Of a stretch of 64,000 nucleotides of DNA, positions 10,846 through 22,392 are shown in pieces. This DNA comes from Epiperipatus broadwayi (Eukaryota > Onychophora > Udeonychophora > Euonychophora > Peripatidae), in assembly GCA_028023455.1 (NCBI GenBank), contig JAQFVV010006197.1, forward strand, positions 18,225,254 to 18,289,253, written 5' to 3'. How positions within the stretch are numbered: position 1 is the stretch's first letter; every line of letters starts with the position of its first letter. Made by a program: the position numbers and the translations under genes. The notes under the pieces were generated by a model. It worked only from the letters and a program-made list of their open reading frames with translations. It was not told where the DNA came from and did not search any database.

Positions 10846-12075
10846 ACACCAAATGTATAAATGATAAGGATGCACCAGATAATAGAAAGAATATAGCAGT
10901 AATTTTGATATTTTAAAAAGATGATTTAGAATTGCAGACCTATCAGTTCTATTACAAACTTTGGATTTTCACTAACCAAAAGAATAAGCTGAATCTGAAA
11001 GTGGTTTTAATACAGAAAATCACATTGAGTATTGAGCAAAGTTATAAAAAAGGTCACTGAATTTGAGTTGCCATTATGTTTTCAAGTTATAGATTAAAAA
11101 ATGGGAATTTGATTATGTAAGTATTTCATCAGTAAATAAAAAGATTGAATCATCAAGATATAAACCCTGGTTAATATTATATTCTGAAGAATATTTATCA
11201 AAATGAAACATTAATGATTGGATTACATAATGAAATTAGAAGATTAAATTGAAAAGGGGATGACAGCCTGACTCTATATTATTGTAACTTTTTACAGTAG
11301 TTTTGCAAGAAGTATTCTGTGAGCTAAAGTGGGAAACTAAGGGAATAAAAGTAAATGGAAAAAATTATTTCGTCTAGATTTTACAGATAATGTGGTTGTT
11401 TTTTGCAAATAATGCTTTAAAGTTTCAGAAAGTTGGACTAAAGATAAATGCTAAAAAGATTAAAGTAATGTTCAATGGCTTTTATCAAAAAAGGAAAGTG
11501 ATAATGATAAATTAGAAGAAGTTAAGAATTATAAATAGTTTGGTCAGCTTATTAATATAAATTAACTTATAATGGATGAAATTAATCATGGAATTAAACT
11601 GGAATTGAATGCTTTTGGTGGAATAACCATATTAAAATGAAATATACCTTTGAGTTTGAAAAGGAATATTTTAAATAAATGTGTTGAAGCTTACAGAGCC
11701 TTTAGATTACTCAACAAAATATGGAAAAATTGCATGCTAGAACTAAAAAGAAGGGATCGAAAATGAAATATATATGAGAGAACAACCAGGTATTTTTGAT
11801 ATCATTAAAATAACTAAGAGATTGCAGATGGGCTGAACATACATCTTAGAAGAACTGATAGCAGAGCAGATGGACAGTTGAAATATTTGACTAGATTCCA
11901 GGAGATTATGAAAAACCTAGACAGAAACCACATGTTGATAGATGGATGAAATAAGATGTGAACTAGAGTGATGTGAAGAAGAGATGTTAGAGATTAGAAA
12001 AACCGACTTAAAGTTGGAGAGACCATCACCATGCAGCAAATTGATAATGATTAAAAATGATGATGACAATGAACA
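10846..12075 (+). mobile_element. RTE-like LINE, right part (RT and C-terminus)
   Basis: Continuation of the LINE broken at 6980. Its reading resumes at the RT block (CRPISSI near 10935, matching NYRPISL at 510), passes through relics of KVNGKNYF and F-T-D-N-V-V-V near 11350-11400 (FADD decayed to FTDN), GLKINAKKIKVMFN near 11440, and the C-terminal block near 11740-12020. It ends AAAAATGATGATGACAATG near 12052-12070, a decayed copy of the ATG-rich tail at 1764. Nucleotide similarity to 485-1788 is obvious across the whole length, but there are many small deletions. Confidence 0.82.
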
Positions 12076-12446
12076 GACTTTTCTATTCTTAGGTGATGAT
12101 TACTCTGATTCTAATCTAAAATTAAAATATATTTAGATGTGGCCAGCTTTATTAAGGAATCAAGGGTTTATGTTACCTTAATGTGTGTGTGGTCAATTAA
12201 TTTCAGTGTGTGAAACTACAATAGATGTATACTACTGGAATAACTGACCTTGTAATCTTACCTTTTTGTTATAGCAGGTACATAACATATACCCTCTTGT
12301 ATGGTTTGATAAGACTCGACATTATCTGCTTAATTTTACATTGAAAATTACTCACTGCTACAAACTATTAGTTGAACTAATTTTAAAACTTTATTATTTG
12401 TAATTTCTGGCAAAAGTGTCAGCAAATACTATTACCCATTTAATTA
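12076..12446. other. AT-rich spacer
   Basis: No gene or repeat recognised between the LINE tail and the ATCT microsatellite. Confidence 0.5.
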
Positions 12447-12745
<299 letters not shown>

Positions 12746-13610
12746 TGTCAGATAGTCCGCTAGTGAATAAACTAGTAAATCAATTAATAAGTGATTTTAT
12801 AAAGATAAAAAAATGTAAAGTTAAATCATAGGCTACTTCTACAATTGATGAAAGTTGCATTCTGTTACAATTCTATAGTTTGGTTGATTTTTTTGCTGAC
12901 CCTGCATGAAAACTCACCTAACCAATTCATATTGTCTTTATTCTCTCAGTGAATACACTAATTGATCAATTCAAATGACTACTTAGATTGACTATGTTAC
13001 CTAGCTATTCTTCTAAGTGAATAACTTTCCTGAATTTTTCTCCTGTTTTGAAAAAAGTTTATCCAGGATTCTTTCAGCTTTAATTTAAATCTCATAACTA
13101 ATTATGATGAAAATAATTTCTTTTTTTTTCTTTATGTGTGATTATTATTTTTAGAATTTTTTACTCATTTCAAATTTTTATTACTTATTGGAGCTTCATG
13201 GTATAATGTTACCATATTATTTCCATACCTAAAAACTGGATCTGGACCCAGAACAGTTAAAACTTTTCAAGTTTTAATTAAGCTCATAATTTTTCAGAAA
13301 AAATGATGCATAATCAATCCTTTGTCATTTGCTTTGGTTGGGGAATGATTGTCTGTGTAATGAAAGATCGAATTAAAATCACTTAAATCATCACCACTTA
13401 GCAATTGACAAATTTATCGAGTAATCCCCCCTCCCCCGCTATTTTTCTATGAAGAATGATGGGAAATAACCTAGTCTTGCAATGGACTATTTAAAGACTA
13501 TTTTATTTTTAAGTTGTTATTATAAGTGTCTTTTATATAAAATGCAATATTTATAAATATATGTACATTTAACATGTGTATGATTTATGTAAATACAAAT
13601 AATATTTTAG
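12746..13610. other. Intronic or upstream AT-rich sequence
   Basis: No element recognised. The last bases (TTTTAG at 13605-13610) form the splice acceptor of the first visible exon of the host gene. Confidence 0.45.
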
Positions 13611-13894
13611 GTAATGGCGGTTTTTTCGATGCTTTGAAACTGAAAAAATTAGATTGCGGTGTTTCCTCAACAGATAATTTATTTTCTGAACAGCCAGCCT
13701 TTTCTTGTCCCCTGTTAAAACAATCTAATCAAGATAAAGAACGATCTAAATATCGTGATCAAGCTACGCAAACTTTGCATGACGTTACTAACTTGGATAC
13801 TTTTCAAAAACCACAGAATAAAAAAAATCAAATCCTCTTAAGTATTAGTAAAAGACTGGAAGTTGAACTAAAGGAAATATCAGCTGCTCGAAAG
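13611..13894 (+). CDS. Exon a of a multi-exon, probably coiled-coil protein gene
   Basis: A 284-bp segment preceded by AATATTTTAG and followed by GTAATT. It is open throughout in the frame reading (G)NGGFFDALKLKKLDCG, later SKYRDQATQTLHDV, and ending EVELKEISAARK. The last third is Lys/Glu/Leu-rich and looks helical or coiled coil; the middle is Ser/Gln/Pro-rich. The exon enters in phase 1 and leaves in phase 0, which fits the next exon at 24612. Base composition is less AT-biased than the flanks. No conserved domain is recognised; D-Q-A-T-Q-T is a motif seen in various cytoskeletal or centrosomal proteins but does not identify it. An upstream exon must exist because there is no start codon after the acceptor in this frame. 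Confidence 0.7.
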
Positions 13895-14379
13895 GTAATT
13901 CATTCATTAAATTGAGTCATGTGCAGCCACACATACATGCATATATTTATATATACAAATAAAGATAGATAATGATAATGTTGAACATATATATTGTAGC
14001 CTGCCAAAAGGATGATAACCTATATAATTTTTAGAAGTATTTTAAATTAAGCTTTACTTTTATTTTCTTTAGGTAAAATTTTATACTCTTATTATTACAA
14101 ACTACTTTTAATTTATACTAACAATTATGAGACCAAATATTCTATTCGACAAGATCACCAACCTTTTAACATTAAGCAAATACTAAAGTATCTGTTCAAT
14201 AGCATAAGACTACCAAGATGCTCCTTCTTATTAAGCATCTAGATATTCCCATGACTAATACTAATAATTAATAAACTAGAATAGAATATCTATAATTATT
14301 TACTTTAATATGAATTAATTATTAATATTATAATATAATTTTACTGATTATTTGTTTTCAATAATTACTATTCTAATAA
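13895..14379. other. Intron sequence
   Basis: AT-rich, with no element recognised before the SINE-like insertion at 14380. Confidence 0.5.
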
Positions 14380-14717
14380 CATGGGCATGGCAATAATATT
14401 AGCATCAGCATGGGATTTGAGTTTTCATCATCAGATTTTCAATGATATGGATGGCTGAAAAGTTGGAGGTTATAGTGGATTGAAGCCTGTCCATTAAAGT
14501 ATGAAGATTTGCTATCTTAATATAAACTGAGCATTGCTTATATATGTGTGTGAGAGATGATAGTCTGGACCAACTGATGAGTGCTGGTTTAGCATGAAAT
14601 ACGTATATTGGTGATTATGAATCTTTTCTACATGTGTGTGGTCATGTATATCAGTTGTATGAGATAGTGTGGATAGTTTAAGGGTGCTTGAAAATCTGAG
14701 TTCAAATCCTCTATACT
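14380..14717 (+). mobile_element. SINE-like element, copy 2
   Basis: 338 bp flanked by the 11-bp duplication TATTCTAATAA (14369-14379 and 14718-14728). It is the second copy of the element at 7047-7431 and in the same orientation. The tRNA-like right end is more decayed here (GAGTTCAAATCC instead of GAGTTCGAATCC). It has no coding capacity. Confidence 0.8.
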
Positions 14718-14728
14718 TATTCTAATAA

Positions 14729-16455
14729 TGTTAATAATAATCATCATCATCATCATCATCATCTCAGGATTACCATTGCTTTCTTAATTAACCATTTAGT
14801 CAACCTACTAGATGCAAAAAGGGATTTTACTTACATCTATAAGTCATGCATTAATCAAGAAAATTTTTAACCAAGATAATTATAAATAAAACTATTTTAC
14901 TATTTTATATTTTATGATTTTCAATACCTTTAAAAAAGTAACTAATTTGACTTTAAATAGAATAATGTATAATCTAATCAATAACATAATTAATAATATG
15001 ATTAAGTGAAAAATAACATACTTTACTCTTTTTAGAATATATCCTTCATTTTTGACTCATGTGGTCACAGTAGCTTGGTCCAGATCTGTATATCTTTTAA
15101 AATATGTTACTCTTAAATAATTATTATACATTATCTTATTATTAAGTTCATTCTTATTCAAGATTTAAAATTTGTAATTTAATTAATTTGTATTAATATC
15201 ATTAACAATCTGTGAAGATGGTGTAGTGATGATTCAGAATAAAGAAACATGACTATATTTACTTAATCAAATTCATAAACATTAAATTTATTACCATATT
15301 ATTTACAAACTTTCTAAATAATTATGTTTGAACTAATACATCATTTGACAAACAACAAAATGAAACAACAATATAATATAATAATAAAATTATTTAGATA
15401 TTAGAAGATCTATATCTTTCTTCATAATTATTATCAATAATTATTAATGAAATACCATTCTTTAGTAATATAATGTTTTCTGTTATAGCATGTCTTTATT
15501 CCCCTTATACAATATAAGTGTGTATACTTACTTTGCTATAATATTTTAATTGTTGGTCAATGAAATTTTGTTATTATTATTTACAATCATAATTTATAAT
15601 CTTTTGACAACTTTAAATCTGTAAGAAGATTAAAATTATATATATTTTCTTTAAAACAAAATAATATTACCTTTTATTCTTAAATATTAATATTCCTTTT
15701 TATATTTTGTGATATTTATTCTTTTTGACCTCTGTTACTTTATATCGATAAAATTTTAATCAACAATTATTGAACTATTTATTTTTAAAATATTCCCCAA
15801 TCTTTAATAACAGCTTTATTATTCAATTCTATTTAGAAATTAAAATGTTTATATAGTACCCTTTCAAATCCTTAATTAAAACATTTCTTAAGATAAACTT
15901 AACTTTAAATTTCACTATATGATCATGAGTACTAATATAACACATTTTAGAACAACATTAAAACAAGAAATTCTCACATTTAGTATATCTATCATAAATT
16001 TATACTATAACCATCTATACTTCTAGTTTAAATATTCAAATTTCACTGCTTTAATCCTTAATTTTTTTCTATAATACTCTAACCATAAACTAAACAGTAC
16101 AATAAGGCAGTATCAAATATAAATATACTATAATTATATCAAATTAAATAAGATCAAAACCTAAATATACAATATATACTTTAACATTATATTTTTTTGC
16201 ACATATTTTTATCCCCTTTAAATTAATACATGTTCTTACTTTTTATACTTACATTGATCTATATCATTATTTATCCCCATTTGTTATAAGCTATAAATAA
16301 CACTAAACAAAATAAAATTTAAACAATTAAATACATAAGTAAACATGTTATTAATCTTTAAACATTTAATCCCCTAATACCATTATCATATTTATCTGAA
16401 ATGTAGAGATTAAAATTATCTAACCACCAACAATAAAAGTTTTAAAAAGTGTAGA
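14729..16455. other. G-depleted AT-rich intron tract
   Basis: It starts with a short ATC array (about 14741-14762). The rest is AT-rich with clearly more C than G on the plus strand over about 1.5 kb. No gene, RNA or transposon protein is seen. The composition resembles that of 35240-39430. Confidence 0.5.
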
Positions 16456-16543
16456 ATAATACCCAACACTTATTTCTCACCCTGGACACAACCTCAAGGG
16501 ATTTAACCTGAACCAAAAAGGCAACATCCAAAGCCCATCCAAA

Positions 16544-17432
16544 ATGTCCTATCCAAATGGTCACATTAAACTCCCTGGCCTTGACCAAAAATATGTTTTC
16601 CCAAATGCACCCAACACCCTCTTGGATATAAACCCTGGAATTTATGGCAGAGCTCTGGAAATAATGAGAGGCTTACTCACCCTTCGAAGATGATGGGGAT
16701 GACAAACTGGTTTATGAAAACTCTTACAACTACAAATGTGACATCTCAAAACAGTCCATAATAAATGACAGATTCAACCAATCAGTACTCCTCAAAAAAT
16801 CATTCCACATTTACAAGAACAATAAAGCAGTGATCCTGGCCATCACAGATGATAACATTCGCCTGTATAAATTCTCCATCCAGTTACTATTTGACCTGTT
16901 CACCACACATAATCTTTGCAGGTTGGTCTACAAGGTTTTATTCCACCCTAATGACCAGTATGTGGAGGTCCAATTCAGTAACATCATTGCCAAGAAGGCC
17001 TTATCACAAAAGTCTCTCATCACCAAGATGGCTTTTCATAATAATCACAGAAGTCTCTTTGGCAATCGACCAAGCTCTATCGATGGTTACATTAAAGATT
17101 TTGGCATCAACTTCAGCAAAGCAGACCTCCAGAGAGCCTTGGCCCCTTTTGGAAACATTATAGATTTCCAATATCAGTCCATCTGATACAGAGGGGCCTG
17201 AGATTCTCTCCAACATAGCCAATTTTTGCATAACATTACACAAAAAATTTCACCACTCAATATCCCCAGCCTAACAGAGTTCCTTAATTCCCCACTTACC
17301 ATCACTCTTTGGGGGGTGCCCCCCCCCCAATGCTTCCACTGTAAGCTTAGGAAAAACCTCATGAAGGATTGCAAAGAATGTCATTGTCAACAGTATGGGC
17401 AGATCGCCCAAAGATGCCATCAATATCTCTGA
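16544..17432 (+). pseudogene. LINE ORF1 relic (gag-like, zinc knuckles)
   Basis: A start at 16544 (MSYPNGHIKLPGLDQ) follows the block's 5' region. After a frame change near 16680 the protein continues as DDGDDKLVYENSYNY and then VILAITDDNIRLYKFS, with an open run from 16830 to 17186 whose end (FGINFSKADLQRALAPFG) resembles the RRM-like part of LINE ORF1 proteins. After another break comes CFHCKLRKNLMKDC near 17332-17373, a CCHC knuckle with His replaced by Asn, followed by a second decayed Cys cluster. The role would be RNA binding in the retrotransposition particle. It is non-functional. Confidence 0.65.
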
Positions 17433-18414
17433 AAAATTTGCACTTCCCTGGCCCTCCTCCCTCTAACCCCCCAATGTAGAAAAGCCTTTGTGGGGTGGAC
17501 CTCCCTGACCCTCAAGCAAAGAATCTGGTAAGAAACACCCCCTTCTCTAATAATATTGGGGGTATCGACTCTGCTGGAGGTACAGGTGGGAACTCCTCAC
17601 CTAGCCAAGTTAAAGACTTTGCAGGGGACCAGTTGGCTGACCCCTCAGAGGAGATGGCTGATGTTGATACCCATCAGTGGATGGCCAATACTCCTGAAAT
17701 TGATGGATTCCTTATGGCCAAACCATCCAAACAAAAGAGGAAAAACAGACTAAAAAATCTCAATCCTCTCCTAATCACTCATCTTCTTACTCCAACAACC
17801 TGACTGTTGATGACCTGCTCAATCTCAATGACCAACCAAGCAACCCTGCCATTCCACAAAAAAAGATATGTTGTTTCCCTCCTCTTTCTGGGCCTTCACT
17901 CATGGTAACTCCCACCTTAATTAATGACATTCCAGACCCAAATCTCTGGTTCCTGAAGCTTGTGAAGACCTTGGTTTCAGAGGCAAGCCCCAGATGTTTT
18001 GTGCTTATCTGAAATGAAGTTGCACCTTCAGTTGGACCCTCATGTTATCAACTTAATTGAAGAGTTTGCTTCTTCCACTTCTTATTCTCTACTGCCACAT
18101 CAGGAGGCATGACTCTCATTATCAATAAAAGATCTTCCAATAATCCTATTTAAGATGTTATATATCGATTCACACTGTCTCATAGTGATCATCCAAATTC
18201 AAGGATGATCACTTAACTTAATGTGTATCTTCCAAAAACCCAGATATTATATTCAAAGTTATCCACTCCATCAATGCCACTCTCAGGAGAAGCCCACTTC
18301 CCACTATGATTCCTTCAATACCAAATACATTAAACTCCTTAGTTTACCAATAGTAAGTGGAGGAGGTCTCTTCACTGAAGGTGTATTTTCATTTTACATG
18401 AGGTTTTCAAATCT
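17433..18414 (+). pseudogene. LINE linker and endonuclease remnants
   Basis: An open stretch at 17495-17803 is low in hydrophobics (Asn/Ser/Gly/Pro-rich) and probably encodes the ORF1 tail. From about 17870, multi-frame fragments such as SGGMTLIINKRSS near 18094 resemble the mid part of an endonuclease domain. No intact catalytic motif could be read. Confidence 0.45.
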
Positions 18415-18870
18415 CTAATATACCTTATCTTTTTTTCCCCTCACTGTCCAGATCAGTTGAATCTCATCATTGGCCCAATGCCTTTTCTGACCACCTGGCA
18501 TTGAAAATCAAGATCAAGCCAAAAAATGTGATAATATCAGCTATCCACCTTCCCTGCACAGTTAGAGTGCTGACCAGGTCAAACATTACTCCCCAGCTAG
18601 TTTCAAAGGCCTACATTGCTTCTACCAGCTTTAGATTTTGTCTCTCTCACCAGTGGAGGTGTGTTTGACCTTTGTTAACTCCCTAAGCCACCTAATCAAC
18701 CAATGCACCATTAAAATAAAAAGCACAATCCAGCTGATGGCTGAACTTGATAGTTAGAGACTGCAAACATACCAGATGAAGCACAGAACATCCCATACAT
18801 ACATGACTTAAAAACCCAAATATAAATCCTCACAGAGTGCCATTGCTGAATGCCTCTTGATCAACAATCC
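18415..18870 (+). repeat. Tandem duplication inside LINE, unit 1
   Basis: First of two adjacent copies with a 456-bp period. It starts CTAATATACCTTATC and includes GTTGAATCTCATCATTGGCC and GACCACCTGGCATTG. The second copy follows directly at 18871. The copies differ at a modest number of sites, so the duplication is older than a sequencing or assembly artefact would be. Confidence 0.9.
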
Positions 18871-19325
18871 CTAATAGACCTTATCTTTTTTCTTCCTCTC
18901 TGGCCAGAACAGTTGAATCTCATCATTGGCCCAATGCCTTTTCTGACCACCTGGCATTGGAAATCAAGATCAAGCCAAAAAATGTGATAATACTAGCTAT
19001 CCACCTTCCCCGCACAGTTAGAATGCTGACCAGGTCAAACGTTACTCCCCCATCTAGTTTCAAAGGCATACATTGCTTCCACCAGCTTCAGATTTTGTCT
19101 CTCTCACCAGTGGAGGTGTGTTTGACCTTTGTTAACTCCCTAAGCCACCTAATCAACCAATGCACCATTAAAACAAAAAACCCAATCCCACTGATGGCTG
19201 AACTTGATAGCCAGAGACCTGCACAACATGCCAGATGAAGCACAGAACATCCCATACATACTTGACTTAAAAACCAAATATAAATCCTCGCAGAGTGCCA
19301 TTTCTGTGTGCCTCTTGATCAAGAG
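18871..19325 (+). repeat. Tandem duplication inside LINE, unit 2
   Basis: Second copy, starting CTAATAGACCTTATC. Both end near TGCCTCTTGATCAA. Unit 2 carries an open run (18957-19238) that unit 1 lacks because of indels. The LINE continues past unit 2 towards RT. Confidence 0.9.
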
Positions 19326-21384
19326 GGCCTGACAGTATCTACACCACCAACACTGCTGAACCAATGTTATCTTCATTGGACTCTTGGTTCAGCCAAAAGA
19401 TCATAGGCCCCTGATCCATAGAGGTGCAGGGAATCTGCTACTCTGGTTCTTCCATGCTGGCCAGGATCAGGGAGTTTTATTCTCAAAAATTTCACCCATT
19501 AGGCATGATGAAATGCCAGAAGAAAGTTTTCCTTAGATGACTTTGCACTCCCATAAGTTCATCAAGGCATGAGTCATATGGAGACTAATATCTCTCCCTG
19601 AGAAAACTTATCCTGGCCTGCATGGAATTCCTAAATTTCTTCTGTATCATCTGCACATGTTCACATTGCCAATTATTTAAAAAATATTAATTTCCTTGCT
19701 GATGACAGACAGCAAACCCTGGAGATTTGCCTAATTGCCACAGTGCCCCTCATCAAGAAGTTAAAGAGTCCATCAGTCCTGATAACCTTTGACCAATCTC
19801 CATGGTGCCACTTCTGATTAAGGTCATTGAGGGCCTCATAAAAGAGGACATCCAAAAAAAACATCATTGGTTGCCTCATACCTTATCAGTTTGCAAAGAG
19901 AGGATGCTTGATTGCTGTTGCTTTAGCTGATTTTTCCAGATTGTTGACCATGTACGCAGAAGTAGGAAACCCTAATCAGTCACTGTACAGCTTGACTTTT
20001 CTGGAACCTTTGACTTGCATCAAAATTGATATACTGCTTGGTGTACTGGAGAGGCTCAAGGTGCCTATGGCATACCTCCAACTCATAACAAACCTCATGC
20101 ATAATCGGGATATTTTTTTCTCATTGGACAGTCAAATCTCTCCAGGATTTAGGCACTGTATCTTCCCTCAGGGCTCACCACTGGGCACCCCCCTCTTCAT
20201 GGCCTATGTGAACCTGTTACTGCTAAGCATTGAGGCTGCCCTGCTGGAGATAGCCATTCCTTTGCTTGGAGAGAGTATTCTCCATATCACCTATATGGAC
20301 GATGTGGTGTTCCATTCTGACAGGAAAGCAAGTCCTAGGAAGATGTAAAGTAGCCCCCTGAGCTTTCTTGGAATTCATCTCACCTCTTCCCCTCAGTCAT
20401 GAGTAGAAATATGGAGAACACACTACTCTCCAAAATTGAAAGCACAGTCACATCTTTATCAAAAATTTATATTTCCTTGTTTGGCAAAGTTGTCTTGCTT
20501 AATTCTGTCATTCTACCTAAAATCACCTACTATCTGGCCAGTATTACATCAACCAACACCTTCATCAAGAGGGTTGAGAACCTTTGCATGAAGCTGTGTT
20601 GGGGGAGAGGGGCCACTGTCATCAGCCTGAACATATTACAAAAGCCTAACCCATCTTACACACCATCAAAGTGTTCCAGATACAAAGGACACACAATGTC
20701 TTAGGCTTCTAAATTCACAATTAGACATTGAATGCCCCATTCCAACCAAAAGAGTTGTACCCACAGATAGACCCCTGCCCAGACTTAAAAGCCTCTGGTT
20801 TCAACAACAGGTGACCAATACTTGTGAACATCAAAACCCCCAGCTCCATGTTTGGGTCTAAACTTATATACTGGGAAACATATCTAATGTTTGATGGTAA
20901 AACAACCACCACCATTTTGCTCCCAGTATCAATTCCCAGGATTATCAAAGGGACAAAATTCCTCAAACTTGAGCCCAAATATGTGGCCTTCCTGCTCAAG
21001 GTCAACCTCAGGGCCTTTCACACAGGGGTTTTCCTATACCATCAAAGAAGTTATAATATTGAGACCTTGTACCCAATGTGCACCAATTAGGAAGAGACCA
21101 TGGACCATATCCTATTCCAATGTGAGTCATGGTCCCCTCTCCCGGGCTTGGTGCTGAGGAAGATGTCTGCCCCCACCCTCGCTGATGTAATGGTTCCTCT
21201 GATCTTCAAAAAGGGAGTCTTTGCCACCACCATATGTCTTGCTATCTATATTAATTATGGGATCTGGACAGTCCGATGTAAGTCATTATTTGAGAAAAGA
21301 ACAGATCCTTGTGTTGAGGACCTCCTGATAAAATTCATTCATAAGGCCCAAAAAACTGAGGACTTGTCCAAATCTACTAGCTGA
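19326..21384 (+). pseudogene. LINE reverse transcriptase and C-terminal region
   Basis: RT motifs are readable in order in the open run 19908-20345: QGSPLGTPLFMAYVNLL near 20170-20220 and YMDDVVFHS near 20293-20319, the catalytic box with both aspartates. SFLGIHL follows near 20362. After a mixed region comes a Cys/His pattern near 21060-21130 (TLYPMCTN, then ETMDHILFQCESW), the kind of C-terminal zinc motif found in several LINE groups. Several stops and frame changes (at 20346, 20704 and 21088 among others) inactivate it. Confidence 0.75.
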
Positions 21385-22392
21385 TCAAACCTGGGTACAA
21401 TTAAGAGTCTAGTGAAATGAAGAAGGGATGAATGTACCCATATTTACCTATTTCCCATAAAGTTCCAGTTCACATCCACCATTAACAATAGTTGCTGGAC
21501 CTCCTCTTTTGTGCTGGGTTCCACTTATTCTCAAACCTGGGACTACCTGGGACTGCTTAGCACATATTGGAACAATTATTTTCCTCATTATATCCATGAG
21601 TAGGATGGGATGGCTTATTTCCCAAACCCAGATACTACATGTTTGAGCATGAAGACTGTTTATGGACCTCATAATCCCTGTTCTCCTGATCTTTTGACTT
21701 TACCCATTATTTAACATGTTAAGTCATATGTACACCCAAATGTTAAATTTAATGTAACCCAACCAAAAAAATTATGTATTCATCTATATTGCTACTTGAT
21801 TATTTGTGTAACTTATACCAATGATGTAATTATTATTGTTAAACTCATTTAGTACCTAACCCCTCTCTTTTTTTATTATATCCTTCTTAACTATAGAACT
21901 CTATGTATGAGTTCCTAATTGTACCACTCTTATACTTTAGTTTTAATAATTTAAAGTTTCTGATTGGTTGAAATTTGTAACCATCATAACTCAATTAGTT
22001 AAATCATGTAATTGCTTAAAATGTCTCTTGACCATCGGTGCAATTTGCACCCTAGTATAATTTTGTTATACTCTATTTGTATTGTCTTTAATTCAATGTA
22101 ATTTAATATATCTTGAGTATTTATGGAACATTATAGACAAGTTCCTTACCTATGCCAATTGTGTACAACTCTAATAATTATTGTCATCCAATGGGATTAT
22201 CTATGCAATCTGCCTTTTGTATTATTCTCAATTTATCACCTTACAATTATTATGCTGTCTTGGGTTGTCATACTGTAACCCATGAAACCCATGATATGTA
22301 ATGCATGTAGATCATCAGCTGCAATTTACTTGTGTATTCTCAGCTTTGTACCTTGCTGTGTGAAATAAAATTTCCTTTTGAAATGTAAAACA
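21385..22392 (+). other. LINE 3' untranslated region
   Basis: GC-richer at first, then AT-rich, without coding character. It ends with a canonical AATAAA signal at 22366 and a change in sequence character after about 22390. The right border and a target duplication could not be fixed. Confidence 0.5.

Larger units (their letters stand above)
16456..22392 (+). mobile_element. Second LINE type, near full length, decayed
   Basis: A 5.9-kb GC-richer block with a two-ORF LINE layout: a gag-like ORF1 with knuckles, weak endonuclease traces, RT with a YMDD box and a C-terminal Cys/His segment, then a 3' region ending AATAAAATTTCCTTTTG near 22366. The left border is set by the change in composition and is approximate. 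Frames are broken many times but long stretches are still clear, so it is younger than the RTE-like copies. It contains a 456-bp tandem duplication between endonuclease and RT. I cannot assign a clade: the YMDD box and the C-terminal C-x2-C/H/C motif occur in several LINE groups. It lies within the first visible host intron. Confidence 0.85.

Noticed and set aside
14741-14762. ATC array as the tail of an RTE-type LINE
   Set aside because: No LINE protein lies beside it; the adjacent sequence is the SINE-like element and its target duplication.
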